A stretch of DNA of 34,188 nt, from assembly GCA_036378155.1 (NCBI GenBank), contig DASUXA010000101.1, positions 1 to 34,188 on the forward strand, read 5' to 3'. This stretch comes from DASUXA01 sp036378155. Its GTDB lineage: Bacteria; Actinomycetota; Actinomycetes; Mycobacteriales; Micromonosporaceae. The notes under the pieces are model-generated. The model was not told the DNA's origin. It made no database searches and saw only the letters and a list, made by a program, of their open reading frames with translations. The translations under genes were made by a program, and so were the position numbers. How positions within the stretch are numbered: position 1 is the first letter of the stretch; every line of letters starts with the position of its first letter. This document shows positions 1 to 9,121 of the stretch, piece by piece.

Positions 1-1761
1 ATGTACGTGGTGGCGACCGCCGGGCATGTCGACCACGGCAAGTCGACGCTGGTACGGGCGCTGACCGGGATGGAACCGGACCGGTGGGAGCAGGAGCGCC
101 GCCGGGGCATGACGATCGACCTCGGGTACGCGTGGACCACGCTGCCCGGCGGGCGGGTCGTCGCGTTCGTCGACGTACCGGGTCACGAGCGGTTCGTGCC
201 GAACATGCTCGCCGGAGTGGGTCCGGTACCGGCGGCGCTGATCGTGGTCGCGGCGGACGGGGGCTGGATGCCCCAGTCCGCTGAGCACCTCGCCGCCTTG
301 GACGCGCTCGGCGTGCGGTACGCCCTGGTCGCGGTCACCCGGTCGGACCTCGCCGACCCCGGCCCGGCGGCGGAACGTGCCCGCCGCGAGATCGCGGCGA
401 CCTCGCTGGGACGGGTCGAGACGGTACCGGTCAGCGCGGTCACCGGCGCGGGGCTGGACGACCTGCGGGCGTCGCTGGACCGGCTGCTCGCCCGGCTGCC
501 CGAACCGGACGCGGGCGCCCCGGTACGGCTGTGGGTGGACCGCTCGTTCACGATCAAGGGAAGCGGCACCGTGGTGACCGGCACGCTGGGCGCCGGGCGG
601 GTACGTGTGGACGACGAACTGGAACTCGGCGGGACCGGGCGGACGGTGCGGGTCCGGGCGACGCAGTCGCTGGGGGTACCGGCAACCGAGGTGGCGGCGG
701 TGGCACGGGTCGCGTTGAACCTGCGCGGCATATCGCGCGACCAGGTACGCCGAGGCGACGCGCTGGTCACCCCGGGCCGTTTCCAGCCCACCGACCTGAT
801 CGACGTCCGGGTGCACGGCGACGCCCCGGACACCCTGCCCGCCGCGGTCATGGCGCACATCGGTTCGGCAGCCGTCGCCGCGCGGGTGCGTCCACTGGGT
901 ACCGACACCGCGCGGCTGCGGCTGTCCCGCCCGCTGCCGCTGCGCCTGGGCGACCGGGTGCTGCTGCGCGACCCCGGCTGGCACCACATCGCCGGAGGCG
1001 CGACCGTACTGGACGTCGCACCGCCGCCGCTGTCCCGCCGGGGTGCCGCCGCCGCCCGCGCGGCAGTGCTGTCCACTATGGACGGTACTCCGGACGAACG
1101 CGGCGAGCTGCGCCGTCGCCGCCTGATCCGGCGGGGCGAGCTGGAACGCATGGGGGTGACCGCTTCCGTGGCACCGGTCTGTGGGGACTGGCTCGCCGAC
1201 CCGGACGAGTGGGCGCGGCTGCGTCGCCGGCTCAGCGAGGAGGTCGCCCGGTACGCCGCCGCGCACCCGCTGGAGCCGGACGCCCCGCTGGAGGCGCTGC
1301 GCCGCGCCCTCGGTCTGCCCGACCGCGCCCTGGTCGCCGCCCTGGTCGCGCCCCCGTTGGCGGAGCGGTCCGGTCGGGTCGGTACCGGCGCCGCCGCGCC
1401 CGACCTGCCCCCGGCGGTCGCGCACGCGGTGGACCGGGTACGCGCGGACCTGGCTCGCCACCCGTTCCTGGCTCCGGAGGCGTACCGCCTCGCCGAGCTG
1501 GGACTCGGACCCCGCGAACTGGCGGCGGCGGTACGGGCGGGGTCGCTGCTGCGGGTGAGCGACGGGATCGTCCTGCTGCCCGACGCCCCGAGCCGGGCGG
1601 CGGACGTACTGTCGGGACTGCCCCAGCCGTTCACGCTCAGCGAGGCGCGCCAGGCGCTCGGCACGAGCCGGCGGGTGGCGGTACCGCTGCTGGAACTGCT
1701 GGACCGGCGGGGACTGACCCGGCGACTGCCGGACGACCGCCGGACGCTCGTAACCGACTGA
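1..1761 (+). CDS. selB: Selenocysteine-specific translation elongation factor SelB
   Basis: SelB is the EF-Tu-like GTPase that carries Sec-tRNA to ribosomes paused at UGA codons followed by a SECIS element. The 586-residue product begins with an intact G1 loop (GHVDHGKST, about residues 8-16), a G2 region with GMTID, the G3 motif DVPGHERF near 58-65 and a TRSD version of G4 near 113. EF-Tu-like domains II/III follow (about 170-340), then an Arg-rich region and winged-helix repeats that in this family bind SECIS RNA. The length is close to the usual 580-630 residues. The gene starts at the first base of the window, so its ribosome site cannot be seen, but the start matches the family. Its presence implies selA, selD and tRNA-Sec elsewhere; none is in the window. 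Confidence 0.95.
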   Translation: MYVVATAGHVDHGKSTLVRALTGMEPDRWEQERRRGMTIDLGYAWTTLPGGRVVAFVDVPGHERFVPNMLAGVGPVPAALIVVAADGGWMPQSAEHLAALDALGVRYALVAVTRSDLADPGPAAERARREIAATSLGRVETVPVSAVTGAGLDDLRASLDRLLARLPEPDAGAPVRLWVDRSFTIKGSGTVVTGTLGAGRVRVDDELELGGTGRTVRVRATQSLGVPATEVAAVARVALNLRGISRDQVRRGDALVTPGRFQPTDLIDVRVHGDAPDTLPAAVMAHIGSAAVAARVRPLGTDTARLRLSRPLPLRLGDRVLLRDPGWHHIAGGATVLDVAPPPLSRRGAAAARAAVLSTMDGTPDERGELRRRRLIRRGELERMGVTASVAPVCGDWLADPDEWARLRRRLSEEVARYAAAHPLEPDAPLEALRRALGLPDRALVAALVAPPLAERSGRVGTGAAAPDLPPAVAHAVDRVRADLARHPFLAPEAYRLAELGLGPRELAAAVRAGSLLRVSDGIVLLPDAPSRAADVLSGLPQPFTLSEARQALGTSRRVAVPLLELLDRRGLTRRLPDDRRTLVTD

Positions 1762-2031
1762 CGTCGGCGAGGCGGACTGTCAAACCAAACCCTCGTGACC
1801 CGGGCGTAACGGGCCTGTGTCGCATTGACGACCACTCTCGACGTCGCGGATCGGTACGTGGTGGATACAGACTAATCACAGTGGAATTTCGCCGGCGCGT
1901 AGCGGACAGGGGGAACGCGGCCGGCGCCGCGTTACGGGGTGGGTGTCGGTAGTTGAACACGCTCGTTCTTCACCTGGGTCGTGCCCATGGGTGGGAAGGG
2001 GCTCTCCGACAGGGAAAGAAGGGTGGGGGAC
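1762..2031. other. Intergenic region between selB and the IMPase-like gene
   Basis: No gene is seen in these 270 bases. The stretch is less GC-rich than selB. A TTGACG hexamer at 1825-1830 could be a -35 element, but no convincing -10 lies at the right distance. An A/T-richer patch around 1863-1885 may hold the promoter of the downstream gene. No tRNA-Sec gene or strong terminator was recognised. Confidence 0.4.
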
Positions 2032-3069
2032 ATGTCGCACGGGCGAATGGAGATGGCGTCGGAATACCGCGTCGCAGCTGCGCGGATCGTCGCGACGGGG
2101 CTCAATCAAGCCAGGGGAGAAATTCGGTCCCAAGTGGTGTCCGGTCTAGTCAATCCGCTGGCGTTCAGAGGCGTGTCCGATCAGGGTGGATTCGAGCCGA
2201 CGAAGATCGACGCGATGATGGACCGGGTCATCGAGTCGCTCGTCAGCTCGCGTATGCCCGGTGTCATCTACTGCAGCGAGGAGTCCCCGCGGAACCTGTA
2301 CCCGGAGCCCGGGGACATCGTCGCGTGGTCCGATCCGCTCGATGGCACCACGAATGCCTTCACCTTCTTCGGCGGATACGCTGTCGTCTTATATTTCGAT
2401 CGCTTTATCCACGGGCGGTACGACCATCTCGCGGGTGCGATCGCATCATCCGACGGCACCATCGTCAGTTGGCAACGCTTCCACGACGACGGCGAAGTCT
2501 GGATCGACTGGCCGGACGAAATGCGCTGGCCCGGCCTCAAGGCTGGATCCGAGAACGGTGTCGCTCGAACGCCTGCGACCCCACCGTACCGCGTCGGCGT
2601 CGGTCGCATCGGTGACGACGATCCGCTCGCAACCGCGGGGCGGGTGATCCCTCTCTTCGGCGGTGTGCGGAAGCGCCTGGCCTCAGTGGCGTCGACGGTG
2701 TCTCGGAGAGAGGACCTGGACCGGATACTCGACCTCGGCAGGGAGGACGGTCCACCGGACAGACAGACCGACATGGTGTTGTCCACCCTTGCCGGAAATC
2801 CACTCGTCTCAGCGCTTCTCGTCGGTCAGTTGGGTGCGATCGTCGAGCCCCACGCCGTCAAGTTGCACGACGCCGCGTACCTCATCCCCCTTGTGCTCGC
2901 CGGTGGCGTCGTGGTCGATCTCAACGACAACGAGATCAACGTTTTCCGCGCTTTCGAGCAGGTAGAACCGGCTCGCCGTCGCGTCGGGCCATTCATCGCC
3001 GCGGCGAGTGAAGAGTCGGTGCGATGGCTCATGAGCCGGCGAAGAGCGGTTCCGGAATCGCGCGGCTGA
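2032..3069 (+). CDS. Inositol-monophosphatase (FIG) family protein, compositionally atypical
   Basis: The 345-residue protein carries the metal-binding signatures of the Mg-dependent, Li-sensitive phosphatase superfamily: a CSEE segment (E83/E84), WSDPLDGTTNAF at 99-110 with ligands D101 and D104, and a late KLHDAAY...AGG segment matching the second IMPase motif. A phosphomonoesterase acting on an inositol or sugar phosphate is likely; the substrate is unknown. The ATG at 2032 is chosen because a purine-rich AAGGGTGGGGG lies just upstream; in-frame starts at 1981, 1987, 2047 and 2053 are also possible. The gene differs from its neighbours: it has a TTA leucine codon at 2389-2391 (residue 120), more A/T-ending codons, and lacks the GTAC-rich codon habit seen elsewhere. 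This suggests recent acquisition. Confidence 0.8.
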   Translation: MSHGRMEMASEYRVAAARIVATGLNQARGEIRSQVVSGLVNPLAFRGVSDQGGFEPTKIDAMMDRVIESLVSSRMPGVIYCSEESPRNLYPEPGDIVAWSDPLDGTTNAFTFFGGYAVVLYFDRFIHGRYDHLAGAIASSDGTIVSWQRFHDDGEVWIDWPDEMRWPGLKAGSENGVARTPATPPYRVGVGRIGDDDPLATAGRVIPLFGGVRKRLASVASTVSRREDLDRILDLGREDGPPDRQTDMVLSTLAGNPLVSALLVGQLGAIVEPHAVKLHDAAYLIPLVLAGGVVVDLNDNEINVFRAFEQVEPARRRVGPFIAAASEESVRWLMSRRRAVPESRG

Positions 3070-3209
3070 GCGGGTCTTCCTGCGGTACGACCGGCGTGCG
3101 TCGCAGGTGTCAGACGCCGCCGGTCGACCCATGGCGAGATCCTGATCCGACGCCACACGCCGGTGTACCGCGTCGAGCAAGACCCCGGCCGAGCGTGCGG
3201 TCCCCGCCG

Positions 3210-4343
3210 TCACGGCGTCGTGGACGTCCGGTCAGCGTTCGGCTCGACCGGTGCGTCGTCTGTACCGTCCGGGTCCACCACCAGTACCGCCGCCTCGGTG
3301 ATCCGTGGATGGCTCAGCAGGTGGGCGCGGATCCTGCGTACCGCCCGCAGCGCGTCACCGGCGGAGCCCGCGACGACGTCGGCGGGCAGCCGGACCCACG
3401 CGGCGACCATGAGCTGGGACGGTCCCATGTACACCGCCTGAACCTCGCGGATTTCGGCGACGTCGGGGAAGCCCGCGAGCAGCGCGGTGACCCGGTCCAG
3501 CACGTCCGGCGGCGCGGACTCGTCGGTGAGCAGCGCCTTGGACCGGCGCGCCAGCAGCCACGCGACCACCATCAGCAGCAGCCCGATGCAGACGCTCGCC
3601 GCCGCGTCCCAGAACACCTGCCCGGTGACGGTGTCGAGGACGACGCCGAGCAGGGCGAGCGCGATGCCGATCAGCGCCGCCGAGTCCTCCAGGTACACCG
3701 TCGACGCGCTGGGATCGGACACCCGGTTGAGTTGCTCGACCAGCGTGCGCTGCCGGCTGCGGGCCTCCTCACGCAGTTGGCGACGGGCGGTGTTCCAGGA
3801 GTACGCCTCGAAGCCGGCGCTGACGACCAGCACGCCGATGCCGACCCACGGTGATCTCAGCGGTTCCGGTACCAGCAGGTCGCGCACCCCTTCGGCGATC
3901 GACAGCACCCCGCCGACGAGGAAGATGCCGAGCGCTGCCAGGAACGCCCAGAAGTACCGTTCCTGCCCGTACCCGAACGGATGGGTGCGGTCCGGCTCGC
4001 GTGTCGATCGGCGCAGCCCGACGAACAGCAGCACCTCGTTGCCGGTGTCCGCGACCGAGTGCAACGTCTCCGCCCACAGCGCGGCGGACCCGGTGAACAG
4101 CGCGGCGACGCCCTTGGCGAGGGCGATCGCGAGGTTCGCCCCGGCGGCGATCAGGACGGTGCGGGTGCTGGCGGGGTCGCCGCCGCCGGTGTCGGTACCG
4201 TCGCCCTCGCCGGCGCGCCGGACTGCGGCGCCGCGCTCGCCGGGATCGCCGTGCCCGCCTGGGACGGCGCGCTGCGGCGCGCCGCCGTGCCCGCTTGGGG
4301 CGGCGCGCTGCGGCGCGCCGCCGTGCCCACCTGTGTCTGCCAT
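3210..4343 (-). CDS. Cation diffusion facilitator (CDF) family metal transporter, ZnT9-like subgroup
   Basis: This 377-residue membrane protein resembles CDF exporters that exchange divalent metal (usually Zn) for protons. The segment WAETLHSVADTGNE holds the HxxxD metal site of the second helix, and EDSAALIG in a later helix corresponds to the second site in the SLC30A9/ZnT9-like subgroup. Six hydrophobic segments are followed by a soluble C-terminal domain from about residue 285. The first 58 residues are a Gly/Ala/Arg-rich extension built partly from a duplicated GGHGGAPQRA-type unit, which is not part of the family core; translation could start later. The gene converges on the IMPase-like gene over a 140-base gap that holds only a weak 6-bp hairpin near 3080-3110. 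Confidence 0.88.
   Translation of the reverse strand: MADTGGHGGAPQRAAPSGHGGAPQRAVPGGHGDPGERGAAVRRAGEGDGTDTGGGDPASTRTVLIAAGANLAIALAKGVAALFTGSAALWAETLHSVADTGNEVLLFVGLRRSTREPDRTHPFGYGQERYFWAFLAALGIFLVGGVLSIAEGVRDLLVPEPLRSPWVGIGVLVVSAGFEAYSWNTARRQLREEARSRQRTLVEQLNRVSDPSASTVYLEDSAALIGIALALLGVVLDTVTGQVFWDAAASVCIGLLLMVVAWLLARRSKALLTDESAPPDVLDRVTALLAGFPDVAEIREVQAVYMGPSQLMVAAWVRLPADVVAGSAGDALRAVRRIRAHLLSHPRITEAAVLVVDPDGTDDAPVEPNADRTSTTP
4251..4333. repeat. 36-bp tandem repeat in the 5' end of the CDF gene
   Basis: Two near-identical 36-bp units (4251-4286 and 4287-4322, differing at two positions) are followed by a partial third copy. The unit is a multiple of three, so copies add 12 residues in frame to the Gly/Ala/Arg-rich N-terminus of the transporter. 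Replication slippage is the likely origin. Confidence 0.85.
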
Positions 4344-4402
4344 ACCGCGCCGCTACCCAGCGGAGGCTGTTCACAACCGCATATCTGTGCCGTCCGAATG
4401 CG

Positions 4403-4430
4403 TTGCGGGTGCCGAGGCGGGCGGTATTAT
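4403..4430 (+). promoter_or_regulatory. Candidate sigma-70-type promoter of the DivIVA-like gene
   Basis: TTGCGG (4403-4408) is separated by 16 bases from TATTAT (4425-4430). It lies about 97 bases before the ATG of the coiled-coil gene in a divergent intergenic region, in otherwise very GC-rich DNA. This fits a vegetative promoter by eye; no start site is known. Confidence 0.45.
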
Positions 4431-4526
4431 CCGTCGGCCGCGCCAGGCGTACCAGCCGCGCCGGGCGTACCGCCGGTGCGGCTCATCCGCCGGCACCCGC
4501 GCTCACGATCGTACGGAGGACGGCGC

Positions 4527-5903
4527 ATGTCCCACGGCGAGGAGCTGTTCGCGTTGCGCGAAGAGACGAACTCCCGTCCCGACTTCGAAGTCGCGCTGCG
4601 CGGCTACGACAGGCGGCAGGTCGACCAGTACGTGTACCGCATGGAAAGCGAGATCCTGACGCTGGCGACCGAGCGCGACCGGGCGGCGAGCCACGCGCAG
4701 GAGCTGGCCGACCAGGTACAGCGGCTCCAGGTGGAGCTGACCGAGATGCGGCAGCGCCCACCGCAGGTGGACCGGGCGTCGTTCCGGCACCTCGGTCCGA
4801 TGGTCGACGAGATCCTGGCGCTCGCCGAGAAGCAGGCCGAGGCGATCACGAACAGCGCCGCCCGTCAGTTGGCGCAGTGCCAGGCCGAGGCGGACCGGTT
4901 GCTCACCGAGGCGAGGGAGCAGGCGGAGCGGATGCGCGCCGACGGCGAGGCCGCGTACGAGCACGCGCAGCAGGAGGCGCAGCGCGTCCACGAGGAGAGC
5001 GCCCAGCAGGTCGAGCAGGCGCGGGCGGAAGCCGAGGCGCTGGTGGAGGCGGCTCGCGCCCAGATCCAGCAGGAGGTCGAGGCGGCTCGCGCCCACGCCC
5101 AGCAGGAGCTCGCGGAGTGGAAGGCCGGCGTGGAACGCGACCTCACCGAGCTGCGCGCGGCGACCGAGCGGGAACTGACGAACCAACGGAACAAGGTCAA
5201 CCAGGAGATCGCGGCGATCCACGCGCAGGCGCAGCAGTACGCCACGGACCTGCGTCGACGCGCCGACGAGCAGGCGGCGGCCCACCATCAGCAGCTCACC
5301 GTGGTACAGCAGGAGATCCTCACCCGGCGGGAGGCGCTGACCCAGCTCGAGGACGAACTGGACACCGCCGAGCAGCGGCTCGCCCGGCTGCGTCACGAGG
5401 GCGCCACGGCGGAGCGCGAGGTCAACCAGTTGCAGCAACGCCTGGACGAGGTGAGCCGGGAACTCGCCGACGAGCTCAACCGGCTCGACGAGGCGCGGCG
5501 GGCAGCGGAGTCGGCGGAACTGCACGCCAAGGCGGTACGCGCCCGGGTGCAGCGGGAAGCGGCGCGGGTGGCGAACCTCGCCGCGGCGGCGGTCATGGCC
5601 GCCGCGGCGGGCGGGGCGGAGACCGCCGAGTACCCGGTGGTCGGCGCGACCCCGCCGGATGCCGCCCGTGCCGCGGCGGACCCGGCACGCCAGCCGGACG
5701 GCGAGGTCGCACCGGCACCGGAGGCGACGAGCGACGACGACACGCCTGCCGCGAGCGGTACCGAGGAACCGTCGGCGAACCCGGTACCGGCACAGCGCGA
5801 GCCGGAATGGGAGACGGTGACCGACGACCACCCGGTGGTCGGGGCGGAACCCGCCGTCCTGCCGCGGCGCAACCAGTCCTTCGCGGGTCAGCCGGACCGC
5901 TGA
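4527..5903 (+). CDS. DivIVA/Scy/FilP-like coiled-coil protein
   Basis: The 458-residue cytoplasmic protein opens with a DivIVA-like segment (FEVALRGYDRRQVDQYVYRM, about residues 20-39), followed by about 300 residues of nearly continuous coiled coil rich in Ala, Glu, Gln and Arg (about 40-345) and an acidic Pro/Ala-rich, probably disordered tail. Actinobacterial relatives such as DivIVA, Scy and FilP organise polar growth and cell shape, so a cytoskeletal or polarity role is likely. GGAGG at 4515-4519 sits 7 bases from the ATG, supporting this start over the longer open frame. The middle includes repeated QVEQARAEAEALVEAA-type heptads. Confidence 0.8.
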   Translation: MSHGEELFALREETNSRPDFEVALRGYDRRQVDQYVYRMESEILTLATERDRAASHAQELADQVQRLQVELTEMRQRPPQVDRASFRHLGPMVDEILALAEKQAEAITNSAARQLAQCQAEADRLLTEAREQAERMRADGEAAYEHAQQEAQRVHEESAQQVEQARAEAEALVEAARAQIQQEVEAARAHAQQELAEWKAGVERDLTELRAATERELTNQRNKVNQEIAAIHAQAQQYATDLRRRADEQAAAHHQQLTVVQQEILTRREALTQLEDELDTAEQRLARLRHEGATAEREVNQLQQRLDEVSRELADELNRLDEARRAAESAELHAKAVRARVQREAARVANLAAAAVMAAAAGGAETAEYPVVGATPPDAARAAADPARQPDGEVAPAPEATSDDDTPAASGTEEPSANPVPAQREPEWETVTDDHPVVGAEPAVLPRRNQSFAGQPDR

Positions 5904-6032
5904 GCGGGACTGCCGCTCGGGCGTGCCCGGGGCGGACGTCCGATCAGGGCGGAATCGGCGGAGATCGCCGGGCTGTCGGGGCGCGCGCTGCATACTGACC
6001 GGGACCCGCCGTACCGGGGGTGGTGAGAGCCG

Positions 6033-6521
6033 GTGCTCACGGACTTCTACGTCGCGTTCGCGACCGTGTGTTTCACGCTGCTCGGTCTCTGGATCATCGT
6101 GGTACAGACCCGGCACGCGGAATGGCGCGGTTCCTCGCTGCATCGGCGACGGGCGTACGGGGTGTCGCTGCACTTCTCGCTGCCCGGACTGATGGGGCTG
6201 CTCTCACTCGTCGACCCTGCCAGTACCCAACTGTGGCGGACGTCGTTCGCGATCGCGGCGGCCGGGGGAGCGGCGGTTCTCGTCCTGGTGTGGGGGCCCG
6301 CGCCGACCTGGCTGGGGCTGGCGAGCTACGTGGCGGCGGTGATCCTGTACGCGCTGATCGCGGTCGTCGCCATCGCGCCGCGACTGCTCGTCGACATCGG
6401 TCTCGCCGTCCGGCCGCTGCGGGTCGAGGCGGTACTGCTGACGGTCCTGGTGTTCCTCGGTGCGAACGTCGCCTGGCTGCTGCTGTTCGACGAGACGTCG
6501 CGCGGGACAGACCGGCGGTGA
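6033..6521 (+). CDS. Small integral membrane protein of unknown function
   Basis: A 162-residue hydrophobic protein with about four or five membrane helices: roughly residues 5-24, 44-62, 68-88, 92-116 and 130-152. No catalytic motif is recognised. A GTG start is used; a G-rich sequence precedes it. It runs in the same direction as the DivIVA-like gene 129 bases upstream, and converges with the methyltransferase gene 19 bases downstream. Function cannot be assigned. Confidence 0.65.
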   Translation: MLTDFYVAFATVCFTLLGLWIIVVQTRHAEWRGSSLHRRRAYGVSLHFSLPGLMGLLSLVDPASTQLWRTSFAIAAAGGAAVLVLVWGPAPTWLGLASYVAAVILYALIAVVAIAPRLLVDIGLAVRPLRVEAVLLTVLVFLGANVAWLLLFDETSRGTDRR

Positions 6522-6540
6522 CGCCGGACAGCTCCCGTGA

Positions 6541-7314
6541 TCAGTCCTTGCGGGCGACGCCGGCGAGCCCGAGGGACCGACCGTGTTTCCGGTCGGGTTC
6601 GTCGCTCGGGTCGGGACGCCAGTCGGGTAGTTCCACGACGCCCGGGTCGAGCAGGGTCAGTTTGGTGAAGAACTCCTCGATCCGCGACCGGGACCGGAAG
6701 ATGATCGGAACCTTGGTGCGGCGCGCCGCGCTGTCGCTCAGCTTCGCCGCGTCGTCCGGGCGTCCCGAACTGGTCAGATGCGAGATCACCAGATAGCTGC
6801 CGGGAGCGATCGCCTCCCGCAGCGTGGCGACCACCGCGTCCGGCTGGTCGGCGTCGGTGAGCAGGTGCAGTACCGCCACCAGCAGCACCGCCACAGGCTG
6901 CTCGACGCCGATCACCGCGCGCAGCCGGTCGTCCGCCAGCAGTTGCGCGGGTGCCCGCAGATCGCCCTGGATCGCGACGACACCCGGCGTGCCGGCCAGG
7001 ATCGCCTGCGCGTGGTTGACCGCGACCGGATCGATGTCGACGTACGCGACCCGACAGGTCGGGTCGATCGACTGGGCGATCTCGTGCGTGTTGCCGACCG
7101 TCGGAATGCCCGCGCCGAGGTCCACGAATTGGCGGATGCCCGCACCGACCAGGTACCGGACGGCACGACGCAGGAACGCGCGGTTCTCCCGCGCGACGTC
7201 GGCGAGGTCCGGTACCAGAGCCAGCGCGCGAGCCGCCGCCTCACGGTCGACCGCGAAGTTGTGCGAGCCGCCGAGCAGGGCGTCGTACATGCGCGCCGGG
7301 CTTGCCATGTCCAT
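6541..7314 (-). CDS. SAM-dependent methyltransferase, DUF574 family
   Basis: The 257-residue protein matches the actinomycete DUF574 (Methyltransf_19) group. It begins with a SPARMYDALLGGSHNFAVDRE-type signature (residues 5-24) and has a Rossmann glycine motif VDLGAGIPT and an acidic YVDIDP segment for SAM. Members are numerous in actinomycetes; substrates are largely unknown. The ATG at 7314 was chosen because it lies just before the conserved N-terminal signature. It is divergent from the metallophosphoesterase gene across a region with a perfect 12-bp palindrome. Confidence 0.85.
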   Translation of the reverse strand: MDMASPARMYDALLGGSHNFAVDREAAARALALVPDLADVARENRAFLRRAVRYLVGAGIRQFVDLGAGIPTVGNTHEIAQSIDPTCRVAYVDIDPVAVNHAQAILAGTPGVVAIQGDLRAPAQLLADDRLRAVIGVEQPVAVLLVAVLHLLTDADQPDAVVATLREAIAPGSYLVISHLTSSGRPDDAAKLSDSAARRTKVPIIFRSRSRIEEFFTKLTLLDPGVVELPDWRPDPSDEPDRKHGRSLGLAGVARKD

Positions 7315-7369
7315 GCTGACATTGTGGGGGGCCCAGGCTGGTCGCCGCATGCGTCTTCCGGCTCCGTCC

Positions 7370-7381
7370 ACTGTCGACAGT
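7370..7381. promoter_or_regulatory. Perfect 12-bp palindrome in a divergent promoter region
   Basis: ACTGTCGACAGT reads the same on both strands and lies between the divergent methyltransferase (start 7314) and metallophosphoesterase (start 7492) genes. A second dyad, GCCGCCG-T-CGGCGGC, lies at 7404-7418. The first could be an operator; no regulator gene is adjacent. Confidence 0.3.
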
Positions 7382-7491
7382 CCTCGCGACCGAGCATACG
7401 GTCGCCGCCGTCGGCGGCGGTTGCCGGCACAGGCCACCCGCCCCGGTTTGGACCTTTGCCGCCGGTACCCGGCTTCGCGACGATCACGGAC

Positions 7492-8250
7492 ATGTTCGTG
7501 CTCGCGCATCTCAGCGACATCCATCTCGACGGCGGGCCGCGCGCCCTGGACCGTACCCGGCGGGTCATGGCGTACCTGCGCGGTCTGCCGATCGACGCCA
7601 TCCTGGTGACCGGGGACATTGCCGACCACGGCGCGCCGGAGGAGTACCGGCAGGCGCGCGAGGTCCTCGCCGCCGACGTCCCGGTCCTCGTCCTGCCCGG
7701 CAACCACGACGCGAAGCAGCCGTTTCGTACCGTCCTGCTCGGCGCGGACGGCACCGGCCCGGTCGACCAGGTACGCCGGGTCGGGGCGGTGACGTTCGCG
7801 CTGTGCGACTCCACCATTCCGAGGCGGAACGAGGGACTGCTCGCGCCGCAGACGCTGACCTGGCTGCGCCGCGTCATCGAGGACGCCGACGGGCCGGTGT
7901 TCGTCTGTCTGCACCATCCGCCGGTACCCGTGCACCACCCCGTGGTCGACGGCATCGGGCTGACCAACGACGCCGACCTCGCCGAGCTGATCCGCGACGA
8001 TCGCCGCGTGGCGGCGGTGCTGTGCGGGCACGCCCACACCGCCGCCACGGCGACGTTCGCCGGGCGTCCCGTGCGCGTCGCGCCCGGCGTGGTGTCGACC
8101 CTGCGACTGCCGTGGACGATGACGCAGCCGGTCACGATGTCGAACCTGGTCGACCTCGAAGACCCGCCCTCGGTCGCGTTCCACGTGCTCGGCGACGACG
8201 GCAGCCTGACCACCCACTACCGGGTGGCGCCCGCCACGGTCGCCGCCTGA
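7492..8250 (+). CDS. Metallophosphoesterase, CpdA/GpdQ-like phosphodiesterase
   Basis: The 252-residue enzyme holds the full set of calcineurin-type dinuclear metal motifs: LSDIHLD (D9, H11), TGDIAD (D42), GNHD (70-73), CLHHPP (about 140) and GHAHT (about 178). This pattern fits class III cyclic nucleotide phosphodiesterases and related glycerophosphodiesterases; the substrate is not determined by sequence. The ATG at 7492 places the first motif at the usual position. Its last 34 bases overlap the 3' end of the convergent hydrolase gene. Confidence 0.88.
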   Translation: MFVLAHLSDIHLDGGPRALDRTRRVMAYLRGLPIDAILVTGDIADHGAPEEYRQAREVLAADVPVLVLPGNHDAKQPFRTVLLGADGTGPVDQVRRVGAVTFALCDSTIPRRNEGLLAPQTLTWLRRVIEDADGPVFVCLHHPPVPVHHPVVDGIGLTNDADLAELIRDDRRVAAVLCGHAHTAATATFAGRPVRVAPGVVSTLRLPWTMTQPVTMSNLVDLEDPPSVAFHVLGDDGSLTTHYRVAPATVAA

Positions 8251-9061
8251 CGGACCAGCGCGAGCAGGTCCTCGTTGAGCTGGTCGCGATGGGTGACGAA
8301 CAGTCCGTGCCCGGCGGTCGGGTACTCCCGGTAGACGCAGCCGGGCACAGCTCGGCGGTACGCCGACCGGTGACCTCGACGGGCGCGGACTGGTCGGCGG
8401 TGCCGTGTGCCACCAGCACCGGCAGGGTCAGCTCGCGCAGCACGTCGCGCAGGTCCGACTCGAACGTCGACCGGAACACCGGCGCCAGCGCGTACGGGGC
8501 GGTCGCCAGGCACTGCCGGAGGGTGTGCTCGACCAGCGCGGGGGAGACGTCGTTGCCGAGGTGGGTGGCGAAGAAGCCCTGGGCGCGGTCGGCGAACCAC
8601 TTGGGTCGGTCGCGACGGAGTTGGGCGATCATGGTGGCGCACGCCTCGTCCGGTAGCCCGACCGGGTTGTCGGCGGTGCGTTTGAGTGCGGGCAGGGTGG
8701 ACGCCACGAACGCGGCGGCGACGACCCGCCCGGTACCGTGGCGAGCCAGGTAGTTGGCGACCTCGGCACCGCCCGCCGAGTGCCCGACCAGCGTCGCCGA
8801 CGTCAGGTCAAGGTGCTCCAGCAGCGCCGCCAGGTCGTCGGTGCGGGTGTCCAGATCGTACCCGCGAGCCGGCCGGTCCGAGCGCCCGTGGCCGCGCCGC
8901 TCCGGCAGGACGCAGCGGTATCCCCGCTCGACGAAGAACGGCACCTGGTACTCCCACATCTCGGCGCTCAACGCCCAGCTGGCGACGAACACGATCGGCG
9001 GGCCGTCGCCGTAGTCCTCGTACGCCAGCCGGGTTCCGTCCGTGGTTTCGAAGAATGGCAT
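8217..9061 (-). pseudogene. Alpha/beta hydrolase (non-heme haloperoxidase/esterase-like), frameshifted near 8348
   Basis: The first part (from ATG 9061) is a clear alpha/beta hydrolase with nucleophile elbow GHSAGG (S95) and the acid segment HGTADQ. After GRRTAEL the frame breaks: the expected continuation, VPGCVYREYPTAGHGLF with the catalytic His, is in another frame and ends at 8217. One missing base near 8348/8349 (a C on the plus strand) explains it, since adding it restores an unbroken about 280-residue protein. This is either a sequencing error or a recent inactivation. Without the repair the unshifted frame runs on to 8132 with an unrelated tail and no catalytic His. Confidence 0.8.
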
Positions 9062-9121
9062 GGGCCGAGCCTGCCGGGGCGGTACCGGCTGTGTCGATGA
9101 CGTCGGAGGTCATGGGCGGCG

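Noticed and set aside
1825..1855. Promoter starting at TTGACG (1825-1830)
   Set aside because: No TANNNT-like -10 hexamer at 16-18 bases; too weak to call as a promoter.
3076..3112. Terminator between the convergent IMPase-like and CDF genes
   Set aside because: The CCTGCG/CGCAGG stem is only 6 bp with an 18-base loop and no U-tract.
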